Positions 8,210-16,410 of a DNA stretch of 64,000 bases are shown piece by piece (within the stretch, counting starts at the first letter, position 1; the number at the start of each line of letters is the position of its first letter). This DNA comes from Streptomyces sp. NBC_00654 (GTDB taxonomy: Bacteria; Actinomycetota; Actinomycetes; Streptomycetales; Streptomycetaceae). A program made the translations under genes and the position numbers. Below the pieces are notes generated by a model. The model had not been told where the DNA came from. It did not search any database and worked only from the letters and a program-made list of their open reading frames with translations. The stretch is from the NCBI RefSeq assembly GCF_026341775.1, contig NZ_JAPEOB010000008.1, forward strand, positions 1-64,000, read 5' to 3'.

Positions 8210-8521
8210 ATGCACGGCCACGACCCACTGCTCATCATCCTGCTCCTCGCCCTCCTCGGCCTGGGCATCGGCTGTGTCCAGCACCGCTGGCCCGCCATCG
8301 GGGAAGCGATCGACATCGCCACCAAGGTCCTCATCACGCTCATCGGCCTGCTCATCTTCGCCAACAGCGGCACAGTCGAACAGAACCCGCCCACCAACCC
8401 CGTGCCCGCGCCGTCCATGTCGGCAACCCCAGCAGACCAGGGCCAAGGCTGGGCGCGCTCCGGCGCAGCAGCAGACCGACAACACCCGGACGCCGCTGTC
8501 ACGGGCCCAGACCGAACGTGA
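8210..8521 (+). CDS. Small two-helix membrane protein
   Basis: A 103-residue protein of unknown function. Two hydrophobic helices follow each other: HDPLLIILLLALLGLGIGCV (about residues 4-23) and IATKVLITLIGLLIFAN (about 38-54). The C-terminus is polar, Pro/Ala/Asp-rich and probably disordered. I chose the ATG at 8210 because AAAGG lies just in front; a start at 8096 would add a tail without coding character. It is divergent from the HTH-TM gene across about 200 bases. Similar two-helix proteins are common on Streptomyces plasmids, but no function can be assigned. Confidence 0.65.
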   Translation: MHGHDPLLIILLLALLGLGIGCVQHRWPAIGEAIDIATKVLITLIGLLIFANSGTVEQNPPTNPVPAPSMSATPADQGQGWARSGAAADRQHPDAAVTGPDRT

Positions 8522-8657
8522 ACGGATCACAGCGACTCGTCAGACAGTCGGCCCGGGGGCAGCACCCGCAGTACGGACGGCAGTCAGTACAAAGGCCACT
8601 CCTGTGAAGGCACGAGCCATGACATGCCGCTGAACCGGCAGAACGGCACAGCACAGA

Positions 8658-8687
8658 GAGACCCCGGGCATCATCGCCCCGGGTCTC
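8658..8687 (+). terminator. Stem-loop terminator
   Basis: GAGACCCCGGGC (8658-8669) pairs with GCCCCGGGTCTC (8676-8687) with one mismatch around a 6-base loop. A closely related stem with the same left arm occurs at 21970-21992. Confidence 0.65.
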
Positions 8688-8809
8688 GTGCTGTCGGCCG
8701 CTGTGATCAGAGTGCGTCGGCTCAGCGGCCCGGGAGACTTGATCGTGTGGGAGCCCCGCGACTTGAGCGCTGGTTTGCGGCGATGCTGGCCTGGCAGGAT
8801 CGGCTCGTG

Positions 8810-9346
8810 ATGAAAACCTCGGTGACTATGCGCGAGCTTGTTGTCGGTGACTGCCACGCTGTACATGCCTTCGCCAGCCTGCCTGAGGCTTGCCGCTACC
8901 AGGCGTGGGGGCCGAACACCGAGGAACAGACGCGGGACTTCGTTCAAAGCGCGGTGGATGCCCGGCTGCAGTCCCCGCGGGCGAGATTCGTGTATGCGGC
9001 CTGCCTCGACGGTGAACTCGTCGGTATCGGCGAGTTGAAAGTTCGTAGCCTGGCCCACCGTCAGGGCGAGATCTCCTATCTCGTCCATCCCCGGGCGTGG
9101 GGTCGAGGCGTGGGCACAGCCATCGGCGGAGAACTTCTCGGCCGAGGGTTCGGACTGATAGGACTGCACCGGATCCATGCGACCTGCGATCCTCGCAACG
9201 TCGCATCGGCCCGGGTGCTGGGCAAGCTCGGCATGACCCACGAGGGCCGGCACCGGCACACGGCGCGGATCCGGGACGGCTGGCGTGACTCCGATGTCTT
9301 CAGCGTCCTCGACCAGGAATGGACGCACCGGCCCGGGCCTCAATGA
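8810..9346 (+). CDS. GNAT N-acetyltransferase, RimJ/RimL type
   Basis: Transfers an acetyl group from acetyl-CoA to an amine; RimJ/RimL relatives often act on protein N-termini or antibiotics. The 178 residues show the family order: TMRELVVGDCHAVHAFASL at the start, the acetyl-CoA loop HPRAWGRGVGTAIGGELL at about residues 92-109, and the closing elements IHATCDPRNVASARVLGKLG and MTHEGRHRH. The ATG at 8810 is preceded directly by an in-frame GTG that could also serve. The substrate is unknown. It lies behind a terminator and converges with the small membrane protein gene at 9620-10018. Confidence 0.85.
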   Translation: MKTSVTMRELVVGDCHAVHAFASLPEACRYQAWGPNTEEQTRDFVQSAVDARLQSPRARFVYAACLDGELVGIGELKVRSLAHRQGEISYLVHPRAWGRGVGTAIGGELLGRGFGLIGLHRIHATCDPRNVASARVLGKLGMTHEGRHRHTARIRDGWRDSDVFSVLDQEWTHRPGPQ

Positions 9347-9619
9347 TCGGAGTATCGGTGGCCAGGCTCCGGCAGCGGCCCTGGTGTCGGATCTGGTGGG
9401 TCCCTACCTCCGGCAGTACCTCCGGTCCCCCGCCCGGGACAACCGGTCCAGCCACCTGTCCAGCCACCCTTCGGCGCAACCCCTCCGGGGCGGCTCGGGC
9501 AGCTTCGGAAGGGCGCTGAGCAGCCGTCAGGGAGCCCTGTGGGACGGGGTTGCGCCAACGGGGCCGGACAAGCGCCCGTACGGAGCTTGTCCGGCAGCCC
9601 GCGGAGCTTGCCCGGGTCA

Positions 9620-10018
9620 TCAGCGGACCGGGCGGGCCGCCCGCCACGCGGCGACGATGGCGGCTCCCGCCGACATGAGACCTGCCACGGTGGCGACCGG
9701 CTCGTTAAACGACGGATGCTCGCGCAGCATGTACACGGCGCCCGCCGCGGCGGCCACGCTCACCGCCGACCACATGCCGCGCACCGCCCGCACCGCCCAC
9801 GGAACCGGGGGCGGGACCGGGACGGGGTCCGAGGCCGGAGCCGAAGCCGAAGCCGGGTCCGGAAGCGGGACCGGGGCCGAGGCCGGAACCACAGCCGGGG
9901 CCGGAACCGGGGCCGGAACCGGGGCGGGGGCGGCCGGGGTCACGGTCTGCTGCGGAACGGCCGGCGCGATGGTGGTGGTGGTCGTAACGGTGGTCGTGGT
10001 GGTGACGGTGGTGGTCAT
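9620..10018 (-). CDS. Thr-rich membrane protein, copy A of a paralogous pair
   Basis: A 132-residue protein. The N-terminus is almost pure threonine and valine (MTTTVTTTTTVTTTTTIAP), followed by a Pro/Ala/Val low-complexity segment and two hydrophobic helices (AVSVAAAAGAVYMLREHPSF and VATVAGLMSAGAAIVAAW). The second half is clearly related to the protein at 12056-12301 (VYMLREHPSFNEPVATVAGL against LYVLHEHPALTDPVVAVGGL). The ATG 10018 has GGAAGAG upstream. Thr-rich two-helix proteins occur among the Spd plasmid-spread proteins of Streptomyces conjugative elements, so a role in plasmid transfer is possible; this is inference only. Confidence 0.6.
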   Translation of the reverse strand: MTTTVTTTTTVTTTTTIAPAVPQQTVTPAAPAPVPAPVPAPAVVPASAPVPLPDPASASAPASDPVPVPPPVPWAVRAVRGMWSAVSVAAAAGAVYMLREHPSFNEPVATVAGLMSAGAAIVAAWRAARPVR

Positions 10019-10751
10019 GACGGATCGCTCTTCCGGTAGGTGAGTGGTGCGTGAGCCACACAGTCCGCGTCGACGGCCGGTCGATCCAGTTCTCGCGAAT
10101 CTTCGTCCCGGCCCTGCTCTGAGGCATCTTTGACGGGTCATCGGGACGGATTCGCGAACGATTGACAACGGGGCGTCGCGGGCTGTGGCAGCACCATGCG
10201 ACGCGGCGGGGTTAGCGGCGCAACCCCCGAACCGCAGACTCAACGATTCCCCGGAAACCGATTCCATTCAATAGATGACAGACCTCAACTCAGAGCGCTG
10301 ACCTGCGGATTCAGCAGTCGCCAGATATTGAATGGGCCCCGCGGAACTGATACAGGCAAGCCCCGCAACCCGCGCCGGGAGCGTCATCGTCACCATCCGC
10401 CGGACGCCCGTCCCGGGGCCCAAAACGGACGCGCGGACGCACGGTCACGTGCGAGGAGCCTTCCTCCCTCTCTCCTTCTCTCCCCCGTCCGGAGTCGCGT
10501 AGGAGCGGAGGGAGGGCCTATCCCGGTGGGAGAGGGAGAGAGGGAGGGAGTGCGCCGGTCACCGGGCGAGAATCACCCGGTGATCACCCGCCGCCCGCTG
10601 GGCACAGGACCCGTACCCATATCCGCCGTCGACAACCCGGAGTTGTCGGCCGCCGCCGTGCCCCGGGCGGTGCTCGCCGCCGAGCGCCTGGCCGACGCCG
10701 ACGCCGCCCCGCCCGTGCGCCGCCCGGCCGGCCGGCGCACCCTCAGCGGCC
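10019..10751. other. Intergenic stretch with a block duplicated at 12345
   Basis: Holds the upstream block shared with the paralogous gene (see 10187-10229), a run of CCTCCCTCTC/GGGAGAGG sequence near 10460-10550 that can fold on itself, and a weak 61-codon frame at 10580-10765 starting GTG that ends inside an inverted repeat. I see no convincing gene. Confidence 0.45.
10187..10229. repeat. Upstream block duplicated at 12345-12387
   Basis: 37 of 43 bases match 12345-12387. The core ATGCGACGCGGCGGGG is identical. Further similarity (CCGGGGCCCAA, then ACGG and CGCGCG) continues about 180 bases beyond copy A and about 30 beyond copy B. Each copy lies upstream of one of the two related Thr-rich membrane protein genes, so the upstream region was duplicated together with the gene. 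Confidence 0.6.
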
Positions 10752-10957
10752 CGGTTCTCGTATAGCTGCCGCCAGGTGGCGTGTACCCCAGCCTCTCCAG
10801 CATCTACCGGGCGCTGGCCGAGCACGAGAAGACCCAGGCGTACCCGGAGGCCGTCGAAACGGCGCACGCCGACTTCGCCGCCCTCCAGCAGCGCGACCGC
10901 AGCCCCAAGTAGTTACTCAGCGCTACACACCACCTGGCGGTAGCTATACGAGAACCG
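10752..10957. repeat. 206-bp segment bounded by 32-bp inverted repeats
   Basis: The arms at 10752-10783 and 10926-10957 match at 30 of 32 positions (core GGTTCTCGTATAGCT). Between them lies a 142-base segment with a partial reading frame (YPSLSSIYRALAEHEKTQAY) that ends in TAG before the right arm. The shape is that of a miniature inverted-repeat element or a decayed insertion sequence. No target-site duplication is evident. Confidence 0.6.
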
Positions 10958-11241
10958 AGCCGTTTCGGCCGAGCCCGAAACGAGTCGACCCTTCGTGGCT
11001 TCCAGCCGAATCTGGTGACGCGGCACCACCCCGTGCGGCGTTCCCACGCCACAGCGCTACTGCCATTTCCTACCCGTCCCGGCAGCCCGATGGCCCGGCA
11101 GGTGTGGGGAGTGTTGCACCGCGTCTGGTCCTGTCCCGGACAGGGCGAGGGATCGGCGGACAGGTGTCAGGCCGTGTGTCTCTCGGTAATGCGCTGCCCG
11201 TGCAACCGGTGTCGGGGAGCGCCTCACAGAAAGGAAGACCG
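10958..11241. promoter_or_regulatory. Region upstream of the small secreted protein gene
   Basis: No convincing gene. It must hold the promoter of the gene at 11242, but no clear -35/-10 pair could be chosen. Confidence 0.3.
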
Positions 11242-11508
11242 ATGCGTATTCGCAAGCTTGTTGCCGGCGTCACGCTGGGATCTGCACTCCTTGTGGGGGC
11301 CGTCGCAGCCCCCGCCCAGGCGGCCCCCGCCCCTGCGACTCAGGCCGTTCCGACGGCCGGCGTGATGGGCGAGATGGTGTTCTACGACGACTTCTGGACC
11401 CAGAGTGAGTGCAGGCAGGTGGGTAGGGACGGCCAGACGGCCAGGATGTGGAAGGTCTACTCCTGCCAGGAGTCGCTCTGGGACTGGGACTTGTACGTCG
11501 GCTACTGA
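11242..11508 (+). CDS. Small secreted protein
   Basis: An 88-residue exported protein of unknown function. The signal peptide is classical: MRIRKL, a hydrophobic core (VAGVTLGSALLVGAVAAP) and an AQA-AP cleavage site near residue 28. The mature part of about 60 residues has two cysteines (SECRQV and YSCQES) that may form one disulfide, and is rich in Trp, Tyr and Asp. The ATG has AAAGGAAG at a proper distance. A strong terminator follows at 11612. It is a single-gene unit; it could be a small inhibitor, toxin or surface protein. Confidence 0.75.
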   Translation: MRIRKLVAGVTLGSALLVGAVAAPAQAAPAPATQAVPTAGVMGEMVFYDDFWTQSECRQVGRDGQTARMWKVYSCQESLWDWDLYVGY

Positions 11509-11611
11509 TATCCGGCCGCTGGCAGCGCAGTCTGCGAGGGGTGCCAGTGCGGTGCCGGGACGGAGTACCCCTTTTGGGGGAAGCCGTGCCTTGATTGGGC
11601 CGACATAGAGG

Positions 11612-11643
11612 GAGCGCCCGGATCCAGATGGATCCGGGCGCTC
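11612..11643 (+). terminator. Strong stem-loop terminator
   Basis: GAGCGCCCGGATCC (11612-11625) pairs perfectly with 11630-11643 around a 4-base loop, about 100 bases after the secreted-protein gene. Confidence 0.75.
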
Positions 11644-11751
11644 TCGCTTGTGGCGCGCTCACCAACCGGACGGCCTGCCGTGGCCTGCCGGTGGCGGCAG
11701 GTCGTCCGGCAGGACGCGCGGGTCCCTGGCCTGCGCCGGCAGGTCGGCAGG

Positions 11752-11825
11752 CCAAATCCGCCCACCCCTCTGATCCGCCCCGGAACGGGCCTCACAGCTC
11801 TGGAAAAGGGGGTGGGCGGATTTGG
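11752..11825. repeat. 17-bp perfect inverted repeat
   Basis: CCAAATCCGCCCACCCC at 11752-11768 is matched exactly at 11809-11825 in reverse complement, 40 bases apart. It begins a repeat-dense intergenic region. Confidence 0.65.
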
Positions 11826-11930
11826 TTGTCCTGGTTGTCTTCCCAGGTGGGACGTCGTCCCGTGGTCGTCCGGTGGTTGTCCGGGGACAACGGCGGGACA
11901 ACCACCGGACAACGAACGGACGACCACGTC
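11824..11930. repeat. Cluster of GGACAAC/GTTGTCC motifs with a 15-bp inverted repeat
   Basis: GTTGTCC or GGACAAC-like heptamers occur at least seven times in about 100 bases, on both strands. Two groups form a perfect 15-bp inverted repeat (GTCCGGTGGTTGTCC at 11868-11882 with 11896-11910). Clustered short repeats of this kind occur at clt transfer sites and origins of Streptomyces plasmids; which applies here is not known. Confidence 0.55.
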
Positions 11931-12055
11931 TCGCCCGGAATCCGGGGCCGCACGACCCCGGCCGGCGGGAGCTCCCTCGCGCACGGCCGTCCGAGCGTTC
12001 CGGGGGCTGAGCGTCTGTCAGGGCCCGGTGCCCGGCCCATGGGGGGCTTGCCCGG

Positions 12056-12301
12056 TCAACGGCGGGCAACCGCGACGCCGACCGCGACCGCGACCGCACC
12101 GAGTCCGCCCACGGCCACCACCGGGTCGGTGAGCGCGGGGTGCTCATGCAGCACGTACAGGACACACCCGGCCGCGAGAGCGCCCACCGCCCCCCAGAGG
12201 CAGCGCACGGACATCTGCGACGCGGGAACCACCGGGGCGGCCGGGGTGATCGCGGTGGTGGTGATCGGGGTGGTGGTCGGGGGCGTCTGCTGGATCGTCA
12301 C
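12056..12301 (-). CDS. Thr-rich membrane protein, copy B of a paralogous pair
   Basis: An 81-residue protein related to the one at 9620-10018 but with a shorter low-complexity part. The N-terminus is MTIQQTPPTTTPITTTAITP; two hydrophobic helices follow (VRCLWGAVGALAAGCVLYVL and VVAVGGLGAVAVAVGVAVA). The GTG at 12301 has GGAGAG just upstream. Together with the shared upstream block at 12345 this shows a duplication of gene plus control region. A role in plasmid spread is possible but unproven. Confidence 0.6.
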   Translation of the reverse strand: MTIQQTPPTTTPITTTAITPAAPVVPASQMSVRCLWGAVGALAAGCVLYVLHEHPALTDPVVAVGGLGAVAVAVGVAVARR

Positions 12302-12344
12302 GGATCTCTCCTCGATGTCGATGGGGCGCTCCGGGCGAGCGCCG

Positions 12345-12387
12345 GGCAGCACGATGCGACGCGGCGGGGCTAGCCCCGCAACTCCTG
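12345..12387. repeat. Upstream block, second copy of 10187-10229
   Basis: Matches 10187-10229 at 37 of 43 positions and lies about 45 bases upstream of the copy B start, as copy A lies upstream of its own gene. Confidence 0.6.
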
Positions 12388-12483
12388 CCGGATCGTCATC
12401 ACCGCCCCCGGCCCCGGTCCCCGGGGCCCAACACGGCCGCGCGCCGCAGCGTTGCCCGTCTCAGACACGGTCGTTGTGGGTGC

Positions 12484-12981
12484 ATGTGCGATCCCGCCGC
12501 GGAACTGAACGCGTTGTGCGTCAGCGCCAATGCAGCTGCCCGCGCAATCACCGAAGCCATGCAGTGCGCTGCCCGTGCGCTCTACGCGGGTGTCCCCGCG
12601 GCCACGGTCGATGCCCTGTTGCAACCCTTGCGGACGGGGCCTCCGTCGCCGCTGGGAACGCCGGTGCCGGCCGATACGCCGCTCCCGGTACCGGCTTGCC
12701 GGTACCGGGAGCGAAAGTCACGCACCCACTTCGTCATCGGTCTGCTGCAACAGGACACGGGCATCACGGGCAGGGAACTGGCCGCGCGAATCGGAGTGTC
12801 GGATCGGACCGCCGAGCGTCTCCTGAACAAAGCCCGGACGCTCGTGGTAGCCGCCATGGCAGCCGAGAACCCGGAGATCAGCGCCACCGAAGTGTCAGCA
12901 CGATTCGGCGGCCTCCAGCACCGCCACGCCGACCAGCTGCTGCGGAAAGCCCGCTTGCCCGCCGCAAGTCACGGCCGATAA
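12484..12981 (+). CDS. HTH protein with two recognition-type segments
   Basis: A 165-residue probable DNA-binding protein. The N-terminal third is Ala-rich and helical. After a Pro linker, THFVIGLLQQDTGITGREL and AARIGVSDRTAERLLNKART form a clear helix-turn-helix at about residues 80-120; a second similar helix pair follows (ISATEVSARFGGLQHRHADQ). Two adjacent HTH segments recall homeodomain-like or ParB-type binders. The last 87 bases overlap the end of the gene on the opposite strand. No partner identifies its target; it may regulate the neighbouring plasmid genes. Confidence 0.6.
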   Translation: MCDPAAELNALCVSANAAARAITEAMQCAARALYAGVPAATVDALLQPLRTGPPSPLGTPVPADTPLPVPACRYRERKSRTHFVIGLLQQDTGITGRELAARIGVSDRTAERLLNKARTLVVAAMAAENPEISATEVSARFGGLQHRHADQLLRKARLPAASHGR

Positions 12982-13455
12982 CGGACGGGTGGCGGTCCCG
13001 GTCGCGGTCCCGGACTGCTCCCACCGGACGCCGTCCCCACCGTCATCCGCAGCGGCCGGTGCCAGTACCCAGCCAGACCCCGGGCAGAACGAATGACGGA
13101 CCTGACCTGCCTGTATGCCGAATCGGCGCCGGACGCGGAAAACCGGCTCCCAGCGCCGGAAACCGGGGGTCGCCTCGACCCACCCGGCGGCCGTCTCGTA
13201 CGCCATGCCCGAGGTGACGTGGCAGACGCGCGGCACCTCGTCCTCCTCGAACAGCACCATCAGCCGCTGCCCGGCGGTGTCCACGACGGTGCCCTCGCGC
13301 CCGTCGTGACGGACCCTCCCGCCAATCGCCACCCGAATACCGAGGCGCCGGTCCAGCGCGTAGTAGGTGGCGATGTGGTCCAGGTCTGCGGCCTGCCGGC
13401 GCCGGGTCTGGGCCTCGGCCTCGTAGCGGTCCTCGAAGTCGTCGTAGTCGTACAC
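12895..13455 (-). CDS. Hypothetical plasmid-type protein
   Basis: A 186-residue protein with no recognised family. From the GTG at 13455 (GGAGAAG upstream) it reads MYDYDDFEDRYEAEAQTRRR, an acidic-then-basic helical start, followed by a small beta-rich domain (RVAIGGRVRHDGREGTVVDT, LMVLFEEDEVPRVCHVTSGM) that resembles an SH3-like barrel. The last part after about residue 145 has weaker coding character, and it overlaps the opposite HTH gene by 87 bases, so the natural end may lie earlier. It is co-oriented with the charged protein at 13656-14000. Confidence 0.55.
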   Translation of the reverse strand: MYDYDDFEDRYEAEAQTRRRQAADLDHIATYYALDRRLGIRVAIGGRVRHDGREGTVVDTAGQRLMVLFEEDEVPRVCHVTSGMAYETAAGWVEATPGFRRWEPVFRVRRRFGIQAGQVRHSFCPGSGWVLAPAAADDGGDGVRWEQSGTATGTATRPLSAVTCGGQAGFPQQLVGVAVLEAAESC

Positions 13456-13655
13456 GTGCTTCTCCTGCTCTGTCAGGGGGTGATGGTGAGCTGGGCGGCG
13501 CCGGGCATCGGCGCGCGGCGGCTGACGGACCGACACCGGCCCGGAGATCGCCACACGGCCCGCTGGGCGGCGATCTCCGCCCCGGACCACCTAGGGGGGG
13601 GACCCGGGGAGGGAGATCGCCAGCGAGAGGCACCGTCAGGCGCCGTGAGGGGCGG

Positions 13656-14000
13656 TCAGAACGGCGCTGGGCCGGGGGAGGTGCCCGATGCGGACCCGGA
13701 CACTGCGGCCAGGTCCGGGTACTGCGCGGCCATCTGCGCCCGGATCCGGGCGGTCTCCTCCGCCTCCGCCCGCCGCCGCTCGGCACGCTCCTGGGCCACC
13801 CGCTCGTCCTCGGCCGCCTGTGCCGCCACATGCTCCTCGACCTGCCGGTCGACGTCGGCGCCCATCTCCTCAACGGCCCGCTGCTCCGCCTCGCGCTGGG
13901 CGGTCTCCCGCTCCCACCGGTCCGTCAGCTCCCGCGCGGCGGCGGCTGCCTCAGCGGCCTCAGCGACGTCGCCCTGGTCCTCCTGGTCACGGGCGCCCAT
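13656..14000 (-). CDS. Charged coiled-coil protein
   Basis: A 114-residue protein made almost wholly of Glu, Ala, Arg and Gln (for example ERVAQERAERRRAEAEETAR), predicted as one long alpha-helical coiled coil. The C-terminus is short and Ser/Gly/Pro-rich. The ATG at 14000 is chosen from context; GGGAGGACG lies upstream. It lies 200 bases upstream of, and in the same direction as, the hypothetical gene at 12895-13455, perhaps in one transcript. No function can be given. Confidence 0.5.
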   Translation of the reverse strand: MGARDQEDQGDVAEAAEAAAAARELTDRWERETAQREAEQRAVEEMGADVDRQVEEHVAAQAAEDERVAQERAERRRAEAEETARIRAQMAAQYPDLAAVSGSASGTSPGPAPF

Positions 14001-14718
14001 AACTCCATCGTCCTCCCGGCCGGCGGACCGCACCAGCGCCGCACGGAACCACAAGGAACCACAAGGCGAGCTGCCGTCTCACACCCGGCGCGGCCGCGAC
14101 GGGTGTGAGAAAAGGGAGACTCACACGGCCTTCCCTGTGGTCGGAATGGAAATGTATTCCGTGCGTCCGAAAACGAAATATCGAGCCCTTTCCACGGTCA
14201 CGAATTCCACCGCAAGGCCGCACTGTCAATTCCGTCCCGCCGGAAAGGAAGGCCCGTTGTCGCTTCCGGGATTGGTTTGTGCGGGCGTGGCCCGTCGCTC
14301 CGGCCCGTTGCTCCGGCCCGCCGCGCCGCCAGGACTGCGGCCGCGTGGAAGGGCCAGAAAACAACGGTCAGGTGGTGCCGACTGGATCAGTGAGCCTTTC
14401 CACCCTTGCTCTGGAGTGCAGCAGTCAGTCTGGCAACAGGGCGAAGTGCCCGGTAGATGTGTTTTCGACCAAGAGACCCCCCTATGCGGATACCGCCCGC
14501 AGTCGCCTCTCTTCTTCCGCCAGCCCGGCACGCCTCCCGCCCCCGGCAGGCATCAGTCGCCTGGCCCGAGCAGTGCAAGGTCCGGAGCCGGTGGAAGGCG
14601 TTCTACACACGCCAAACGAGACGAAGCGTCGCGGAATCCGTTTTGGACCATGCGGACGCCGCCCTCTCAGTTGACTCACTCTCTTTCGGAAACAGCTCAG
14701 TTCCGGAATCATGTGTGC
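14001..14718. other. Intergenic stretch, no convincing gene
   Basis: Long open frames cross this stretch, one of them running into the gene at 14719, but codon bias and start signals are poor. It must contain the promoters for the divergent genes at 14000 (minus) and 14719 (plus). Confidence 0.5.
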
Positions 14719-15756
14719 ATGTCACCTACAGATTTAGCGAGTGCCGTCGTCACCGCCCTCGCTTCAGGTGCCGCGTCCGGTGCCGGCACCGCTGCCGGCA
14801 CTGCTGCCTTCACTCGCCTCGTAGAGCTCGTGCGCAGTCGCCTCGGCCGCTCGGATGAGGGGCGCGGGGCACTCGGCCTGTGGGACGCGGAACCCGGATC
14901 GGAGCAGGCGGCGGAGGCGGTGCGGGCACGCCTGACCGTGGAGCTGGAGGGGGATCCCGGTCTCGCCGAGCAGTTGCGGGCCGCTCTGCAGCACGGGCCT
15001 CCACCGGTTCCGACGCACCCGCCGGCGATTGTCCAGCGCGTCCACATCGGCGGCGACGCCAACCGCGCCACCATCAACGTTGGGCCGCTGCACCTGAAGA
15101 AGACCACGGGCGTGGTGGCGACCCTCGCTGTCATCGGCGTGGTGTTGGCCCTGCTGGTCACACTGGGCCTCCGCAGCGTGGTGCAGTCGCTCGGCGACGA
15201 CGAAGGTGAGCGCAAGGTGGCTCCCCTCTCCGAGATGGCCACCGTCAAGAGCGTCCTCCCCGACAGCGACAGCCTGCCGGCCGAGTTCAAGAGCGAGGGC
15301 GATCCGGTGGTGACCACGGATGAACAGGGTTGCCAGCCCGTATGTAAGGGGCTTCTGTTCGCTGCCAGTACGACCATGGGGCGCGAGAGACCGCAGAAGA
15401 CGGCCGCGCTCTACGTCATGGCCTACGACAGCGCCCCGCACGCTGCCCAAGCGTTCGAGATGATTCGTAGGGAAATGGCCGACTCGTCGGAGAAGACCCT
15501 CATCTCGTTCCCGTCCATGGGCGACACCAGTACCGCCTACCAGTTCACCCCCGGCAACATCGTCCTCAACGAGGACGACGAATCCATCGAGGAGGCCGAA
15601 GCAGAGGCCCTTGTCGGAACGGTCGTCGTCCTCGTCCGCTACACAACCGCGCTAGACGACCTGGAGCCGTCGCTCACCGCACTCGCACGGATGATGGCGG
15701 ACCGGGCACAACAAGCGCAGAACGGGAACAGCCCCTCTGCCACCGCGTCCTTCTGA
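14719..15756 (+). CDS. Single-pass membrane protein with extracytoplasmic domain
   Basis: A 345-residue protein of unknown function. The N-terminus is a small Ala/Gly-rich helical domain (MSPTDLASAVVTALASGAAS, then FTRLVELVRSRLGR) followed by a segment with RVHIGGDANRATINVGPLHL. One membrane helix lies at about residues 131-152 (GVVATLAVIGVVLALLVTLG). The outer domain of about 190 residues has two cysteines close together (EQGCQPVCKG) and ends with an Ala/Gln-rich tail. The GDANRA segment is reminiscent of linker repeats near NTPase-type signalling proteins. The ATG at 14719 is chosen; a GTG two codons earlier is possible. Codon bias is good, so the gene is real even though its role is unknown. 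Confidence 0.7.
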   Translation: MSPTDLASAVVTALASGAASGAGTAAGTAAFTRLVELVRSRLGRSDEGRGALGLWDAEPGSEQAAEAVRARLTVELEGDPGLAEQLRAALQHGPPPVPTHPPAIVQRVHIGGDANRATINVGPLHLKKTTGVVATLAVIGVVLALLVTLGLRSVVQSLGDDEGERKVAPLSEMATVKSVLPDSDSLPAEFKSEGDPVVTTDEQGCQPVCKGLLFAASTTMGRERPQKTAALYVMAYDSAPHAAQAFEMIRREMADSSEKTLISFPSMGDTSTAYQFTPGNIVLNEDDESIEEAEAEALVGTVVVLVRYTTALDDLEPSLTALARMMADRAQQAQNGNSPSATASF

Positions 15757-15950
15757 TGCCTGCGAGGTGCCGGTGCTCACCTGGTCGGCCCTCCAGAGGA
15801 GCCCAGCCCTGACTGCTCTCAGCGGCCCGGATGAATGAGCCTTTTCCGAGCTGGTGGTGATGGCCGCGAGTTGGACGGGGCCTGCGCAACGACGAAGCTC
15901 CTGAGCCGGTCAAGCTCGGCGGGGAACAAGGCGGGCGTGGTCTGGTCACC

Positions 15951-16196
15951 GTGACGCTCACCGGACCTCAGCTGGTCGAGTACCCGCGGATGCTCGACTA
16001 CGACGCGCACGGCGGCGCCAACGCGAACAGCGACGACGGTCCCGTGGCGCGGCGCATGTACAACGCGCTCACCCCGGTCATCGACCGCATCAAACCGGGC
16101 CAGCCGCCCACAGACGTCCCCCGAGCCGTCGTCGACGACGCAGCCGTCCCGGCCGGCCCCGCCCCCTCCCCTCCACCTGCGCCCTCCAAGAACTGA
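15951..16196 (+). CDS. Small hypothetical protein
   Basis: An 81-residue protein starting at GTG 15951: MTLTGPQLVEYPRMLDYDAH, then ARRMYNALTPVIDRIKPGQP and a Pro/Ala-rich tail. Codon bias is good in the first 60 codons. No ribosome-binding site is strong. No family or function is recognised; plasmid-borne proteins of this size are common in Streptomyces. Confidence 0.45.
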   Translation: MTLTGPQLVEYPRMLDYDAHGGANANSDDGPVARRMYNALTPVIDRIKPGQPPTDVPRAVVDDAAVPAGPAPSPPPAPSKN

Positions 16197-16410
16197 CTCG
16201 CAGGAAGCGGCGGGGGCCTTCACCAGCGTCAGGCCCCCGCCCGAGCGGGCACAGACGGATGGCGGCGCGCGTCAGAGCCGCCACACGGCGTTGGGCTCGG
16301 CAGCGCGTGACGAATCCAGCTCAGACCCGCCAGGACCGGATGCGGTCCGCGGCGTCGTACGCGTCGGTCCGTCCGGCGTCGATGTCGCGGGCCAGCGCAG
16401 GGACGACCTC

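Noticed and set aside
13093..14718. 5' extension of the membrane protein gene at 14719, and long plus frames before it
   Set aside because: The frame stays open by chance; coding bias starts only near 14719 and two minus-strand genes lie in the extension.
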